Counted from the stretch's first letter, positions 9,886-19,945 are shown. The stretch is DNA of 64,000 bases from Roseateles amylovorans (GCF_025398155.2 NZ_CP104562.2:1302001-1366000); one strand, 5' to 3'. The notes: a model not told the origin generated them from the letters alone. A program made the numbers and translations.

Positions 9886-11701
9886 GCAGGACCCTTTCCA
9901 TCCAGGGGAACTTCACTGTCGAATAGCCCCAGGGGAGCCGATCGATCAGCATGTCGAAGGTGCCGGGCTCGACGGCCAGGCGCCAGGCCTCGCTGTCGCC
10001 GGCGTCTTCGTCGCCGCGTTCGCGGCTCAGGCGGCCCAGCCGACGCAGGAAGGTGCCCTGCAGCCCGCCCACCGAGGTGCTGCCCAGCGCACGCCAGTGC
10101 TGGATCACCGCGCCCAGCAGGCCGTCCACCGCCTGCCGCTCTGCGGCCGTCGGCGTCCAGTCGCGCGGGACCGGCAGGGCGAGGTCCAGGCCGCACAGCA
10201 GCTTGTTCAGCAGCAGCGACGGCTCTGGTGCGTCGGTCTGGCCGGTGGCCAGCAACTGCAGCACCAGCACGCCGCGAATCGCCGAAGCCTCGCTGTGGAA
10301 GGCGCGTTCGGTGCCCAGGTCCAGCATCGAGAACAGCCGTGGCAGATAGGGTGACAGCAGCACCAGTCCCGCGTTCTCTACCGACATGGCTTCCAGCGGG
10401 GCCGGCGCTTCCGCCTCGTTCAGGCCATCGCCCTCCAGCCCGTCGTCCAGCGTCGGCTCGGCGTTGGGACGCCAGCGCAAGCGCAAGGCCGCAGCCGCCG
10501 CCGACAGCACCGAGGTCGCGGCCTTGGCCACCCGGTCGAACCAACGGCGGGGCGCCTCGCGTCCGGGCGGCGAGACCGTCCCGACATGGTGGATCACCTG
10601 GGCGGCATAACGCTCGGCATCGAAGCGCGCGGTCTCGCCGCGCAGGGCGTGGTCCAGCGTGGCTTGCCAGAGCCACTGCCGGCGTTCGGCCGTGTCGGCG
10701 GCGGACGCGGGTGTGCCCGCCGTCACCGTGTCGATCCATCGGTGGACCGCCACCTGCAGCGCGTCGCCCAGCCACAGCGTCAGCAACTGCGGCAGCACCG
10801 CTGCCGGCAGCGCCATGACCAGCCGTTGACGCAGCGCATCGGTTCGCCCATAGCGCTGCAGCGTCTGCTTCAGCCAGGCGCGGTCGTCCCGAAGCAGTGG
10901 GTCCCAGACCGAGGCCACCGCCAGCAACGGATCGTTGGCTGATGAAAAGCCGTCGCCCGCTTCCAGCGCCGCCACCAGCTGGGCACGCCACAGGGCGGTG
11001 GCGGCCGGCTTCGCGCCGCCGCCATGCGCCATGGCTTCATCCAGCAGCGCCATCCACAAGGTCCAGGTGCCCGCGGGCGCATGGCCGCCGAGACCGCTGG
11101 GCGACACGCTGTCCAGCAGCCGCCGTGCGGCGCCGGGCTCACCCGGCATCAACAGATGCACCAGCGCGGCCAGCCATTCCCGGTCGAACTGGGCCACCAT
11201 CCGGCGCAGCATCCGCGGGCGGTCGTCCATCCGGCGCAGGGCGGCTGCCAGCGCGGCACCGTGATCCCGCAGAACCTCGGCCGCCAGCGTCATCGGATCC
11301 TCGCCACGACCGTGCCAGGGCAGCCGGCCATGGCGCAGGAAGTGCAGCAGCAAGTCCAGCCGACTCGCGGCGCGGCTGCGCAGACCCGGCACTGCGGCGG
11401 CGGCGCCGGTCGGTCCCCGCAGGTCGACCAGCCGCTTGCGCAGCACCTCGCGCAGGCGGCGCGCCCAGATCCGCTCCAGGTCCGGGCCGAGGTCGTTGAC
11501 GTCGCCCAGGTCCAGGTCCAGCGAGGACAGGCGCCAGATCTCATCCGGGCCGCTGAACTCGTTGAACAGCTCGTCCACGATCGTCAGCGCCGGCCCCTGG
11601 GCAAAGTCCTGCCAGCGGGTGGCGGTCTCGGCATGCAGCGCCATCGGCACGCGCAGGTCCGCCGCCGCCTCCAGATGCTCGATGACATGGCCCTCAGGCA
11701 T
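9869..11701 (-). CDS. contractile injection system tape measure protein (Afp14/Pvc14-like)
   Basis: 610 aa. The N-terminus (GHVIEHLEAAADLRV ... DIWxLSSLDLDLGDV type) matches the start of the CIS tape-measure family, with Trp/Leu-rich helical segments after it. In phage tails and eCIS the tape measure sits in the tube lumen and sets its length; if fully helical, 610 residues would span at most about 90 nm, an upper bound that assumes 1.5 A per residue. It overlaps the baseplate gene upstream by 8 bases and the ATPase gene downstream by 17. A long plus-strand frame lies opposite but has no recognisable product. Confidence 0.85.
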   Translation of the reverse strand: MPEGHVIEHLEAAADLRVPMALHAETATRWQDFAQGPALTIVDELFNEFSGPDEIWRLSSLDLDLGDVNDLGPDLERIWARRLREVLRKRLVDLRGPTGAAAAVPGLRSRAASRLDLLLHFLRHGRLPWHGRGEDPMTLAAEVLRDHGAALAAALRRMDDRPRMLRRMVAQFDREWLAALVHLLMPGEPGAARRLLDSVSPSGLGGHAPAGTWTLWMALLDEAMAHGGGAKPAATALWRAQLVAALEAGDGFSSANDPLLAVASVWDPLLRDDRAWLKQTLQRYGRTDALRQRLVMALPAAVLPQLLTLWLGDALQVAVHRWIDTVTAGTPASAADTAERRQWLWQATLDHALRGETARFDAERYAAQVIHHVGTVSPPGREAPRRWFDRVAKAATSVLSAAAAALRLRWRPNAEPTLDDGLEGDGLNEAEAPAPLEAMSVENAGLVLLSPYLPRLFSMLDLGTERAFHSEASAIRGVLVLQLLATGQTDAPEPSLLLNKLLCGLDLALPVPRDWTPTAAERQAVDGLLGAVIQHWRALGSTSVGGLQGTFLRRLGRLSRERGDEDAGDSEAWRLAVEPGTFDMLIDRLPWGYSTVKFPWMERVLHVDWR

Positions 11702-14450
11702 GACCCTGCAGGACCGGCTCGTCGCGGTCCTCCTCGTTCAATGCCAGCAACTGCGCGATGACCTGGGTGGCCGCCTCGTCCACCCGCGCCAGTTGGGCCG
11801 GATCCTCGGGTGCGGCCGCCATCGCCAGGCGCGCGTTCAGCCAGGTTTCATAGACGGTTTCAAAGCGGTGCATCGTGTCCGGGTCCACCCAGCAGCACTG
11901 CAGCGACAGATGGGCCGGCGTGCTGATGCGCAGCGTCTCTTCGGCGAAACGCCGGAACGCCGGCTGCGAGGTGCGCGCCGTCCAGGCCGGCATCAGCACC
12001 GTGAGTCGCAGCGCGTAGAAGCCGTCGCGCAGGCCCAGGTCGTCATGCGCGGTCGAGACGCCGCCCAGCGGACGCAGCAGCACATGCTCCACCACATGCA
12101 GGCCTTCGCTTTCCTGTTCCAGATGGAGCAGGAACAGGCGCAGGCTGGCAGCGGCACGGCGGGCGGCGGCGTCGTCGGCGAAGTCGCCGATGGCCCAGCT
12201 CCGCCCCTGGTCGTCCGGGCCGAGGATCAGCCGGTAGGTCGGCGGTGCAGCCTGGGCACTCTCCAGGTCGAAGAAGGCATTCGGATCGTCCAGCCCGTCG
12301 CGGTCCCCGAGTCGCTTGTGCAGATGGACGGTGCCATCGCCCAGCGTCTGGATCCGGTCCGAGGGCAGCACGCGGTAGCGCTCGGCGCGCACCGCCGAGC
12401 GCATCAGCCCCGCCGGCAGGGGTTGCTCACGCAGCCACGGCATGCGACGCAGATCGTCCTGGACCTGGTCGCGGTTGGCCGGTCGCGGCGTGGCACCGAT
12501 GGGCGTGGCCAGCCGCGCGAGCTCGGGTCGAACGGCCGCCGGACCCTGATGGCCCGGCCGGTCCGGCACCAGCCGCAGCTTGTGGTCCCGCACCGCGCGG
12601 GTGAGGGGACGGTCATGCCAGAGCCGGAAGCCCAGCAGCAGGCTGGCGCGGCGGTGCAGTCCCGAGCAGTTGGACGGATGCCCCCAGGAGGGCTGGCCCG
12701 GGTCGAAGCCCGCCGCCCGGTCGCGGGTGATGCTCACGATGTGACGCAACCAGGCGGCCTTGTTCTCCAGCAGCAGCGTGTCCAGTTCCTCCGGCGCCAG
12801 GTAGCCGAGGAACTGCCGCATGCTGTTCTGGGTGTAGGTCTCGCCATGCAGGGCCAGCAGATGGTCGAGCGCGCGGCGCTTGTGGCGGGCTCCGCCGTCC
12901 ATCGGACGGTAGACAGTGCGGTCGATGTCCGCGGGCGAGGCCAGGTAGAGGTCTTCCAGGCCGGGGACCTGGGTGGGCCCGATGAGCTGGGCCCACAGAG
13001 TCTGGCGCGAGCCATCGTCGATCGAGAACAGGCGGCGCAGATGCTGCAGCTGCGCCAGGCTCTGGGCGATGACCTGCTCATGCAGGACCATGTAGGCCTT
13101 GAGCTGGCGCGACCGGGCATGGGCCTGAGGCGGTGCCGACCGGGGAATGCCGTGCTTGCCGACGCCGTAGATCGCCGGCAGATGGCGCTGCACCGACACA
13201 TAGCGCTGCAGGTCGCGGTGCACGCCGCGCGGCAGCAGCGATTGCGCGCGGGCATCCTGGTCGGCCTGCTGGCGGGCGCGGCGGGCCCGGCCGGCGGTGC
13301 GCAGGTCGGTGAGTCGGCGCTGCAATTCGTGCGGCGCGATATGCACCTCGTGACCGCGTCGGCGCACCGCGATGGTCGGCGGGGTGCCATTCATCGGCAG
13401 CCGCAGCGACAGCGCCCAGCCATCACCGCGCCATTGCACCGAGCCGGTCACGCCCGTCTCGGGGCTCGGGGCATCGGTCGCGCCTTTGGAGGCCTCGGCC
13501 AGCGCCTGGCGATCGGGACGCAGTGCGATGACGCGCACATCGAACACGCCGGGCACCGCTTGCATGATGCCGGCTAGATCGGACAGGAACAGCCGCTGAC
13601 CGTCGTCCCGCTCCGACGCCGATTCGTCGATGAAGCCGTTCGACATCACCGGCCCGTCGTAGATGGCCTCCAGCGACAGGCCCTCCTGCAGCAGGTCGTC
13701 CAGGCTGCGGGACACCGGCGCGCCGGCCATGAAACGGGCGCAGCGGTCATAGACCTCGGCGAGGATGTGCACCGCGTCGCGCGCGCCTTCGATGTCGATC
13801 TCCGCCTCCAGGTCCGCGGGGACATCGTGCACCCGGACCACCCGCGGATCCAGGTCTTCACCCAGGTTGCGCTGGGCGTAGTAGGCCGCCCGTGCGGCGG
13901 CCATGCGGGCGGCCTCGCCCTTGGGATCGAGCGCCGCGCCGGTGTGGATGTGAGGTGGCGCCGCGGCCGGTGGCGGTGCCGCAGCGGGGGCGGAGCCGGA
14001 GGGCGCCTCCTCCAGCGCCTGGCGGTCTTCGTCGACGATGCGCGTCAGCTTGAGGTGCATCCGATAGACGCCGCCGTCCTGCGGTTCGAGCGAGGCATCG
14101 TCCAGGCCGGGCACCGCATCCAGCAGCACGCTGCGGTAGTCGGCCACGGTGGTGGCCCGGCAGGGGAACACGGCGGCCGGCGGATGCAGCGACAGGGCGT
14201 CGTAGTCGATCTGCCCGTCGGGGCCGGTGAGGTGGTCAGCCACCGGAAAGCCGTTGCGGTAGACCACATCGGTCAGGCCGAAGCAGAACTGTTCCAGCAG
14301 CGTGATGCCGGGGTCGTGCAGGTTGTGGTCGGTCCAGGTCCGGCCACTGAGGGTCTGCAGCCAATGCAGGCCTTGTGCCCGCAGGCTGTCCAGGCTGAGC
14401 GCGCGTTCCTCGGCGGTGAGGGCGCGTACGCGGGGCGGCTGCATGCTCAT
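11694..14450 (-). CDS. eCIS baseplate protein (Afp12/Pvc12-like)
   Basis: 918 aa. The start ATG at 14450 overlaps the previous stop as ATGA and gives MSMQPPRVRALT. The segment TDHNLHDPGITLLEQFCF is typical of the N-terminus of Afp12-type/baseplate J-like wedge proteins. The rest is a large multi-domain wedge protein with a helical Arg-rich middle. It should pair with the Afp11-like protein to form the baseplate ring around the spike. A longer frame up to 15038 exists, but it would overlap the upstream gene by about 590 bases and is not used. Confidence 0.88.
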   Translation of the reverse strand: MSMQPPRVRALTAEERALSLDSLRAQGLHWLQTLSGRTWTDHNLHDPGITLLEQFCFGLTDVVYRNGFPVADHLTGPDGQIDYDALSLHPPAAVFPCRATTVADYRSVLLDAVPGLDDASLEPQDGGVYRMHLKLTRIVDEDRQALEEAPSGSAPAAAPPPAAAPPHIHTGAALDPKGEAARMAAARAAYYAQRNLGEDLDPRVVRVHDVPADLEAEIDIEGARDAVHILAEVYDRCARFMAGAPVSRSLDDLLQEGLSLEAIYDGPVMSNGFIDESASERDDGQRLFLSDLAGIMQAVPGVFDVRVIALRPDRQALAEASKGATDAPSPETGVTGSVQWRGDGWALSLRLPMNGTPPTIAVRRRGHEVHIAPHELQRRLTDLRTAGRARRARQQADQDARAQSLLPRGVHRDLQRYVSVQRHLPAIYGVGKHGIPRSAPPQAHARSRQLKAYMVLHEQVIAQSLAQLQHLRRLFSIDDGSRQTLWAQLIGPTQVPGLEDLYLASPADIDRTVYRPMDGGARHKRRALDHLLALHGETYTQNSMRQFLGYLAPEELDTLLLENKAAWLRHIVSITRDRAAGFDPGQPSWGHPSNCSGLHRRASLLLGFRLWHDRPLTRAVRDHKLRLVPDRPGHQGPAAVRPELARLATPIGATPRPANRDQVQDDLRRMPWLREQPLPAGLMRSAVRAERYRVLPSDRIQTLGDGTVHLHKRLGDRDGLDDPNAFFDLESAQAAPPTYRLILGPDDQGRSWAIGDFADDAAARRAAASLRLFLLHLEQESEGLHVVEHVLLRPLGGVSTAHDDLGLRDGFYALRLTVLMPAWTARTSQPAFRRFAEETLRISTPAHLSLQCCWVDPDTMHRFETVYETWLNARLAMAAAPEDPAQLARVDEAATQVIAQLLALNEEDRDEPVLQGHA

Positions 14451-15250
14451 GGTGCGCTGCCTTGCATGCGTTCGTCGAACCAGAGCCGGGACAGCGAGAC
14501 CTGGATGCGCACGCCCGAGCCGTAGTCGCAGCGGGTGCGGATCTGCAGGGTGTAGCGGGCGTCCCGGCCGCTGGTGCCGTTCCAGCGCAGTTCCAGCTGG
14601 TCGCAGCGCTTGCCGTACCAGACGCTGTGGGCCTGGATGCGCTTCTTGCGCATCAGGAAATCGAACCAGCCGGCGGTCGGGTTGAAGGTGTTCATCGCCA
14701 CCGCCTGGAGCAGGGCGTAGCGGCCGGTGCCGCGATCGCCGACGCCGGCCATCACCTCGAAGGCCTGGCAGCCGGTCAGCTCGGGGGTCAGGTCGTGCCA
14801 ATCGCCATCGGCCAGGAGGGCGGGCGCATCGGCCGGGCGGCAGGTGCCGCGGCGGCCGGTCGAGGCCACCACGCCGGCCACATCCAGCGCCTCCTGCGGG
14901 TCGGCCGTACCGATGCCCACACGGCCTTCGCTGCCTTGCGCATCCAGGGCCATCACTGGCGGCTTGCCGCGCGAGGCGGCCACGCTGGCATGCTGGAAGA
15001 GCAGTTGATCCCGGTCGCCGCCGTAGCCCATCGACCACAGCGCGGTGCGGGCGCTCTGCTCGCGGTAGAAGCTGATCAACGCGTCATAACCGACCGGGGT
15101 CGAGACCTCCAGCCCGTTCTCGGCGGATTTGCGAAAGCCCTCGTCGCTCATGTTGAGCATCGAGTCGATCAGGTCGCCGAAGTGATCGCGCGTGGGCAAC
15201 CGCCCCTCATCGAAGAAGTGACGCAGCGTTTCACGATTGCGGATGGTCAT
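14447..15250 (-). CDS. eCIS-encoded fibre-like protein, between the baseplate genes
   Basis: 267 aa. The N-terminus is helical (LRHFFDEGRLPTRDHFGDLIDSMLN). The motif GRVGIGTADPQEALDVAG near residue 110 is the kind of repeat found in phage tail-fibre stems ahead of a C-terminal head. The remainder is beta-rich and contains WYGKR and LRWNGTSGRDARYTL. It overlaps both neighbours by 4 bases (ATGA), so it is translated together with the two baseplate proteins. No separate Afp13-like long fibre gene is visible in this locus, so this protein could serve as a short fibre or baseplate decoration. That role is inferred. Confidence 0.7.
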   Translation of the reverse strand: MTIRNRETLRHFFDEGRLPTRDHFGDLIDSMLNMSDEGFRKSAENGLEVSTPVGYDALISFYREQSARTALWSMGYGGDRDQLLFQHASVAASRGKPPVMALDAQGSEGRVGIGTADPQEALDVAGVVASTGRRGTCRPADAPALLADGDWHDLTPELTGCQAFEVMAGVGDRGTGRYALLQAVAMNTFNPTAGWFDFLMRKKRIQAHSVWYGKRCDQLELRWNGTSGRDARYTLQIRTRCDYGSGVRIQVSLSRLWFDERMQGSAP

Positions 15251-18200
15251 GCGGTGCCTCCGCTGATGACGAAGGTGCTGCCGATGGCCAGCTTGGACAC
15301 GCCGGTGACTTGCGGCGCCGGGTCGGGGAAGCCGTCAGCGGCACTGAGGATGTGAGTGGGCATCGGCAGGGCCAGGCTCCAGGGGGTACGGGCCCGCACC
15401 TGGCGGGCGGCATCGGCATCCGCCGCGGCGCGGGCGGTGTCGGACAGGACATAGGCGCCGCTGTCGTCGCTGGCCACGCTCAGCAGGGAGAGCCGGGTGA
15501 CGAAGGCCACGCCCGGCACCGACCGCAGCACCGCTTCGAGGTCTTCGGCGCGGATGATCCAGTCGAAGCGCGGGCCGTAGCCGCCGTCCTGCCAGGGCGA
15601 GAGGTAGTCGTTGAGGGTCTGGCTCAGGCGCATCAGCGTGGCGCCCTCATGGGCACCGCGCGCCAGGCCGATGCTGCAGCGCAGCTGGATCCGTTCATAG
15701 GCGGCATTGCGGACCTGGATGCGGGCGAAGGGCGAGGCCAGTCGGCTCAAGGCCTCGGCCATCAGATGCAGACGCAGGGCATTGAAGCGCGGCGCGGCCA
15801 GCACCAGTTCGGGCCGGTTGCGCGGCACCGTGGGCACGACCACCGCGGTGATCTGGCCCGGCACCGCGCCGGGATGGTCGGCCGTCAGGCAGCGCACCTT
15901 GAACACCTCGGGAAACTGGTCGAGCAGGAGCCGTTCGATGTCCCAGGCGTTGGTGGCGCGGTTCTTGTGCTGAAGCCGCTCGCCGGCGCGGGTGTACATC
16001 GCCCGCTGGTCCTCGGCGGCCCGCAGACCGAAAGACGGCCCGATCTGGCTCACCGAAGCGACGCCAGTGAGGTTGCTCGCCGGCTTGGTGATGCGACCCT
16101 CCGGCAGCGGCTCGTGCGTCGGGGCCGGTGCGGCCGAGACCGCTGGCACGGGGGCCGGGACCGCGGTGCGGGCCTCATGCCGGGCCTGCGCCTTGGCAAT
16201 CGCCAGGGCGGCGGCGGTCCGGCGTTCGCGCGGGAGCGGGTCGGTGCTGGTGCCGGTGCCGGTGCTGGGCGCCGGAGACGCCATCACCCGCACCACGCTC
16301 AGGCCCTGGGCGCGGACGTTGCACAGGCTGGCGAAGCCTTCGAAGCCGCCGTCGGCGCTGACGCGCAGCCAGTACAGCCCACCGGGCATGACGGTGTTGT
16401 GGCGATCGAGGTCGCGCGGCAGGTCCAGGGTGACGATGCCGGAGGTCAGGAAGCCATGGGTGCTGTCGGACAGCACCCGTGACGGCGCCAGCTCGCGCCA
16501 CTCGTTCTGGCGCAGGGTGGACCAGCGCAGGCGGCCGCGTTGGGCCAGCATGCCGGGCTCGGCCGCCGCTTCGCGCATGTCGAACAGCAGCGTCAGCAGG
16601 CCGCCGGGCGCGGAGGTGTCGCCGGTCTTCAGTCCGATGCAGAGGTGGCCGCCCCACTGGAAGTTGGGCAGCAACGCATGGCCGGCGCCCGCGGCGGCGG
16701 CGCGCAGGGTGCGGATGCCGAAGGGCAGCAGGTGGAGCAGGCGTTCCGGATCGTCGCCGGCGCTGGACTCGTCGTCCCGGTCGACGGCGATGACGCTGGT
16801 GGCCTCGTAGTCGGCGGTGATGCGCTCGATCAGCGGGGTGTAGGGCGGCAGCGGCAAGGGCGCCGGGTGCTTGGTCCGGGCATTGGCGGTGACCGTCTCG
16901 GACAGCTTGATGGGATACATCGCATGGCCGAAGCCGCCCCGCGGGCCGCTGAGCTGCAGACGGCACAGACCGTTCCGGGGCAGGGTGGGCAGCGACCAGT
17001 CTTCATGGCTGGCGCGGAAGTGCTTGCGCATCGAGCCGGGGTCGATGTCCACCGTCAGGGTCTGGCGCAGCAGGCCGCGTTCATCGAGGTCGTCGAACAG
17101 CCGCTGGTCGGCGGAGGCGCCGCCGCAAGCCTGCCACTGGCCGTCGCGCAGCAGGGCGAGCGCAGCGGTGAACCGGTCGGTGCGCAGCGCTCCGTCATAG
17201 CCTTGGTAGTAGGTGTCGAAGCCGCCGGGCTCGGTGGGCAGGCCACCCCATTCAATGTGCAGGGTCCATTGCCGCAGGCTTTTTCGCGCCGCCTCTTCCG
17301 ATCCGACGATGAAATAGGAGGACAAGGTCGGCAGCGGACCGAACGGCGTGAAGGCCTTGGTGCCATCCAGCCGGCCGAGGTTGTTGGACAACAGCAAATT
17401 GCGCACGCCGCTGACCTTGACCTGCAGCGCCACTTCGCTCAGCGGCTGCTGGTTCAGCAGCGAATAGGCATACAGGCGGCCGCGGGTGCTCAGCTCGATG
17501 CGCAGCATCGGCAGCGTGGTGTCCCAGCCGTCGCCGTGCAGTTCGGCGTTGCAGCCGACGATCGCCGGCGCCTGGTTGCGCAGATGCAGACGCACGGCCA
17601 GACCGCCGCCGGCGGCGGGCTCCACCACCACGTCGGTCACCTTCAGCCAGCCGGTGGCGGCGCTGAGCGAGAAGCGAAACACGTCGTCGAACATCAGGCT
17701 GAACATCAGCCGCCGGTCCGGCACCCCGCTGCCGTTGAGCAGGCTGAGCGGATCGCCGGCCACCGCGGCCTCCGGCGTGTCGTCGCCCAGCACCCGCCGG
17801 CAGGCGCTGCGCACCCGGTCCCACTGGGCCTCCTCGGTGTGGGCACCGTCGATCAACAGCCAATGGGTGAGCAGCGCGGCCAGCGCCGCGCGCAGTGGCT
17901 GCACCCGCTGCGCCGGCGGGCCATCGGCCTGTGCCGCCGCCTCGACGCGGGCGATCAGGCTTTCCATCGTGGCACGCGCGACGGTGTGGTCCCGCTCGTC
18001 GGGCCGCATGCGCAGGTCCACGCGGATCTCCCGCTCGCCCTCCGCCAGCAGCAGCAGCGGGGAGGCGATGCCCAAACCCAGGCGCGCATTGCCCGCGCCT
18101 TCGCCGCGTCCACCACCGAAGGTCGGCCAGGCGGTCCGCCCATCGGGCTTGAGAAGCGTGGCCTTGGCGCGGGTGACCAGGCCAAAGTCGCGTTCCGGCG

Positions 18201-19191
18201 AGATCAGTGGATCGCGTTCCAGCCGCAGGGTGCACAACGAGGCGACCACCGCATCGGTGACTGTCAACGGCTCGTCCGCGCGAAAGCGCAGCGGGCGGCC
18301 GTCGGGTCCCTTGCCGGCGTCGAACAAGGCACCGGCCGGCACCTTCACCTGGCCCAGGGCGCGCGGATCGCGCTGGCAGACCAGCAGCGCGGCGTCCGCC
18401 ACCGCGCCGCGGGGCTGGAAACCCAGGCAGTCGCGGTAGTAGAACTCGGCATGCCGGGCCGCAAAGCGGTTGAGATCGTCCTGCACCAGCTCATGCACCT
18501 TCAGGAAGGCGATCAGCAGGGCGGCGGCCGGCTCATGGCCGCCGGTGGACAGCGAGGCCTCCAGCATCTCGCAGGCCTTGGCCTGGATGCTCTCGATCGC
18601 GCTGAGGAAGGCGACATGCCGGTCCCGCAGGTGCTCGCGCTCGCTGCGGCGTCGGCCGTCCAGCATCGGTGTGGGCTGGTCAGGCTGCGGTCGCCAGATG
18701 CCCGACAGCCGACCGGCGCCCAGGCCGATGGCCTGGTTCTGCCAGGCACGCTGGCCGAAGCGCGTCTGCACCCATTGCAGGTCGCTGGCGAGTTGCTGCT
18801 CGACCAGTTGCCGGATCCGGTCGCGCAGCGCCTGCGCGCCGGGGTTGGGCGTGCCGTCCAGCGCCTTGAACCAGCGGTCCAGGCGCAGCGAGAGCGCAGT
18901 GATGTCGAAGGCCAGCGACTCCAGCGGCGCGGCATCGATGTCGCGCGTCAGGCGGGCCTGCATGGCTTCCAGGTCGATGGCGGCGATGCGGGCCAGCACC
19001 AGCGTGGTGTCGCCGTTGAACAGCGTGCCCCAGTTGCCGCCGTCGCGGTTGTCGAGGTCGACGAAACGCAGCTGCGCCGCCAGGGCCGCGGCCATGGCCA
19101 CGCGCTGCTCGAAGCGCAGCGCGTCGGCATGGAAGTAGCCGTCTTCCAAGGCTGCGGGGAAGCGCTCGTGCTGGGCGGTACCGGCGCTCAT
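15247..19191 (-). CDS. putative baseplate assembly protein (Afp11/Pvc11-like, J-like)
   Basis: 1314 aa, the largest gene of the eCIS. The N-terminal ~400 residues contain LQWVQTRFGQRAW and YYRDCLGFQPRGAVAD, seen in eCIS baseplate proteins. The C-terminal ~300 residues (RNRATNAWDIERLLLDQFPEV ... FARIQVRNAAYERIQLRC) match the end of baseplate J/gp6-like wedge proteins. It starts with ATGA overlap on the gp25 gene and ends with ATGA overlap on the next gene. It should form the main wedge joining gp25, the spike hub and the sheath. Confidence 0.9.
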   Translation of the reverse strand: MSAGTAQHERFPAALEDGYFHADALRFEQRVAMAAALAAQLRFVDLDNRDGGNWGTLFNGDTTLVLARIAAIDLEAMQARLTRDIDAAPLESLAFDITALSLRLDRWFKALDGTPNPGAQALRDRIRQLVEQQLASDLQWVQTRFGQRAWQNQAIGLGAGRLSGIWRPQPDQPTPMLDGRRRSEREHLRDRHVAFLSAIESIQAKACEMLEASLSTGGHEPAAALLIAFLKVHELVQDDLNRFAARHAEFYYRDCLGFQPRGAVADAALLVCQRDPRALGQVKVPAGALFDAGKGPDGRPLRFRADEPLTVTDAVVASLCTLRLERDPLISPERDFGLVTRAKATLLKPDGRTAWPTFGGGRGEGAGNARLGLGIASPLLLLAEGEREIRVDLRMRPDERDHTVARATMESLIARVEAAAQADGPPAQRVQPLRAALAALLTHWLLIDGAHTEEAQWDRVRSACRRVLGDDTPEAAVAGDPLSLLNGSGVPDRRLMFSLMFDDVFRFSLSAATGWLKVTDVVVEPAAGGGLAVRLHLRNQAPAIVGCNAELHGDGWDTTLPMLRIELSTRGRLYAYSLLNQQPLSEVALQVKVSGVRNLLLSNNLGRLDGTKAFTPFGPLPTLSSYFIVGSEEAARKSLRQWTLHIEWGGLPTEPGGFDTYYQGYDGALRTDRFTAALALLRDGQWQACGGASADQRLFDDLDERGLLRQTLTVDIDPGSMRKHFRASHEDWSLPTLPRNGLCRLQLSGPRGGFGHAMYPIKLSETVTANARTKHPAPLPLPPYTPLIERITADYEATSVIAVDRDDESSAGDDPERLLHLLPFGIRTLRAAAAGAGHALLPNFQWGGHLCIGLKTGDTSAPGGLLTLLFDMREAAAEPGMLAQRGRLRWSTLRQNEWRELAPSRVLSDSTHGFLTSGIVTLDLPRDLDRHNTVMPGGLYWLRVSADGGFEGFASLCNVRAQGLSVVRVMASPAPSTGTGTSTDPLPRERRTAAALAIAKAQARHEARTAVPAPVPAVSAAPAPTHEPLPEGRITKPASNLTGVASVSQIGPSFGLRAAEDQRAMYTRAGERLQHKNRATNAWDIERLLLDQFPEVFKVRCLTADHPGAVPGQITAVVVPTVPRNRPELVLAAPRFNALRLHLMAEALSRLASPFARIQVRNAAYERIQLRCSIGLARGAHEGATLMRLSQTLNDYLSPWQDGGYGPRFDWIIRAEDLEAVLRSVPGVAFVTRLSLLSVASDDSGAYVLSDTARAAADADAARQVRARTPWSLALPMPTHILSAADGFPDPAPQVTGVSKLAIGSTFVISGGTA

Positions 19192-19622
19192 GAGGTCGGT
19201 TCCTCGATCAGGCGGGGCAGTTCACCGGGCTGCAGGTAGAGCGGGAAGACCAGGTTGTCGCGGCTGTTGGTGCTGCGGATGCAGTAGTCCAGGCGAATGC
19301 GCAGCAGGCCTTCATCGAGCGCGTCGGTCTCGATGCGGGTGTGCTCCAGGGTCACCCGCGGCTCGAAGAACAGCACGGCCTTCTCGATCATGCTGCGGAT
19401 CTCGGTGATGGCGCTGGTATTGATCTGCTCGAACACCATGCGGCGCAGGCCGCAACCGTAGGTCGGATGCATGATGCGTTCGCCGGGCGCGGTGGACAGC
19501 AGGATGCGCAGGCTCTCGCGCACATCGGCCGCGCCGTCGACCATCACCGCGCCTTGGGTGCGGCCGTCGAAGGCGGGCGGGAAGGCCCAGCCGGTGCCGA
19601 GGAAGCCAGGATCGCCGGTCAT
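19188..19622 (-). CDS. gp25-like baseplate wedge protein (GPW/gp25 family, Afp9-like)
   Basis: 144 aa, the usual size of the family. FLGTGWAFPPAF at the start, then SLRILLSTAPGERIMHP and YGCGLRRMVFEQ, give the gp25 core. In T4 and in eCIS, gp25 links the inner baseplate to the first sheath ring and starts sheath polymerisation. The next gene overlaps it by 4 bases, and the PAAR gene lies 13 bases upstream. Confidence 0.94.
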   Translation of the reverse strand: MTGDPGFLGTGWAFPPAFDGRTQGAVMVDGAADVRESLRILLSTAPGERIMHPTYGCGLRRMVFEQINTSAITEIRSMIEKAVLFFEPRVTLEHTRIETDALDEGLLRIRLDYCIRSTNSRDNLVFPLYLQPGELPRLIEEPTS

Positions 19623-19635
19623 GGTGCTGGCCTCC

Positions 19636-19935
19636 TCATCCGCCGATGATCACGGTCGGCCAGCCGAGGGTGATCATGCCGCCGTGGCCGGTGGGGTCAC
19701 CGATCCGCCCCGCGGGCCGGCTGCCGATGAGCACCGTGGTCGAGCCCTGGATCAGGGTGTCGGGCGGGCCGACGCAGGTCAGGCTGTCGCCGACTACGGT
19801 GGCGGGCAGGTTGCCGATCAGCACCGTGGGCACGCCCGGGCCGATCACCGGTCCGCCCACATGGGGGATCGGCGGCAGGCCGGGGGTGACCATCGGGCAG
19901 ACATGCAGGTCGGTGATGCGGGCGGCGGGGGGCAT
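19636..19935 (-). CDS. PAAR-domain spike tip protein (Afp10-like)
   Basis: 99 aa. The PAAR pattern is clear: PAARITDLH at the start, then PGVPTVLIGNLPA and STTVLIGSRPAGRIGDP repeats with spaced His and Cys (DLHVCPM, IPHVGG, LTCVG, TGHGG) that would bind the tip metal. PAAR proteins cap the VgrG-like spike and sharpen it. The gene lies 10 bases after the spike gene, as expected for a spike/tip pair. Confidence 0.95.
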   Translation of the reverse strand: MPPAARITDLHVCPMVTPGLPPIPHVGGPVIGPGVPTVLIGNLPATVVGDSLTCVGPPDTLIQGSTTVLIGSRPAGRIGDPTGHGGMITLGWPTVIIGG

Positions 19936-19945
19936 GTCGGCGTCC

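Noticed and set aside
11436..13577. 713-aa plus-strand open frame across the tape-measure and Afp12-like genes
   Set aside because: It spans two coupled minus-strand genes and lacks any family pattern.
16540..19239. 899-aa plus-strand open frame opposite the large baseplate gene
   Set aside because: No recognisable domain and Gly/Gln/His-rich; the minus frame has clear baseplate motifs and fits the operon.
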